From NCBI RefSeq assembly GCF_001655675.1, contig NZ_LYRP01000022.1, positions 458,204 to 522,203 on the forward strand: a stretch of DNA of 64,000 nt, in the 5' to 3' direction. This DNA is from Mangrovibacter phragmitis. GTDB lineage: Bacteria; Pseudomonadota; Gammaproteobacteria; Enterobacterales; Enterobacteriaceae. Under the pieces are notes generated by a model. That model did no database searches, was not told where the DNA came from, and saw nothing but the letters and a program-made list of their open reading frames with translations. Both the position numbers and the translations under genes were made by a program. How positions within the stretch are numbered: position 1 is the stretch's first letter; each line of letters starts with the position of its first letter. Below are positions 63,718 to 64,000 of this stretch, piece by piece.

Positions 63718-64000
63718 CATCGACACGGCGGCACGCTTCACTGAGTGCAGTAAGCCGGGGAGATAAAGAGAAAAAATCCTGAAAAATTGGGTTGACTCTG
63801 AAAGAGGAAAGCGTAATATACGCCACCTCGCGACAGCAGGCAGAATGCCGGGTCGCACTGCTCTTTAACAATTTATCAGACAATCTGTGTGGGCACTCAT
63901 AAGCACTGATATCTTAACGTCGCAAGACGCTAAAAATTATCAAGTCTTAAAGAGTGACTAACAGTTAATTCATTACGAATAAACAGTTTAATTCTTTGAG
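63718..64000 (+). ncRNA. rRNA operon leader (16S gene lies beyond the window)
   Basis: The leader includes boxA (TGCTCTTTAACAA, 63859-63871) for Nus-dependent antitermination, then GTGTGGGCACTC, CTTAACGTCGCAAGACG and, at the end, TTTAATTCTTTGAG, all as in E. coli rrn leaders. In E. coli mature 16S rRNA begins about 23 bases after this last motif, so none of it is inside the window. The 363 bases after gmhB hold only this regulatory and leader sequence. Confidence 0.88.
63792..63819 (+). promoter_or_regulatory. rRNA operon promoter P2
   Basis: TTGACT (63792-63797), 16-base spacer, TAATAT (63814-63819), followed by an ACGCCACC discriminator; about 109 bases after P1, the usual rrn spacing. Confidence 0.85.

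Overview
This window is core chromosome of a member of the Enterobacteriaceae or a close relative in the Enterobacterales. Gene order and product lengths follow the Escherichia coli panC-to-rrnH interval almost gene for gene. I cannot name the genus from sequence alone. I see no prophage, insertion sequence, CRISPR array, toxin-antitoxin pair or tRNA gene.

Layout. 1-6.0 kb (mostly minus): 5' end of panC, panB, folK, pcnB, gluQ, dksA, sfsA and thpR (pantothenate, folate, RNA 3'-end metabolism, stringent control). 6.1-15.2 kb (plus): helicase hrpB, PBP1b mrcB and the ferric-hydroxamate importer fhuCDB, which lacks the usual receptor gene fhuA. 15.2-25.8 kb: hemL, clcA, erpA, the mtnN-btuF-yadS operon (minus), dgt, degP, cdaR and yaeH. 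25.9-30.3 kb (minus): dapD, glnD and map. 30.4-50.5 kb (plus): the large essential cluster rpsB-tsf, pyrH, frr, dxr, uppS-cdsA-rseP-bamA-skp-lpxD-fabZ-lpxA-lpxB-rnhB-dnaE-accA, covering translation, isoprenoid and undecaprenyl carriers, CDP-diacylglycerol, outer-membrane protein assembly, lipid A, fatty acids and DNA replication. 50.5-57.2 kb: ldcC, yaeR, tilS, rof-yaeP (minus), yaeQ, arfB and nlpE. 57.2-63.0 kb (minus): proS, trmO, rcsF and metNIQ under a MetJ operator. The window ends with gmhB and the promoters and leader of an rRNA operon. 16S rRNA itself should begin just past position 64000.

Compared with E. coli K-12, as I remember its map, several accessory genes are absent from their usual slots: the yad fimbrial cluster between panB and folK, fhuA, yaeI between yaeH and dapD, and yaeF between nlpE and proS.

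The points most worth a second look are non-coding or about starts. They are the fhuA-less fhu operon that keeps a Fur box; a run of five hairpins between accA and ldcC bracketed by two identical 21-bp palindromes; an AUU start codon for pcnB; a terminator-like hairpin butted against the mrcB ribosome binding site; loss of the btuF ATG; and structured leaders before erpA and uppS. I found no convincing evidence of a wholly new multigene system.
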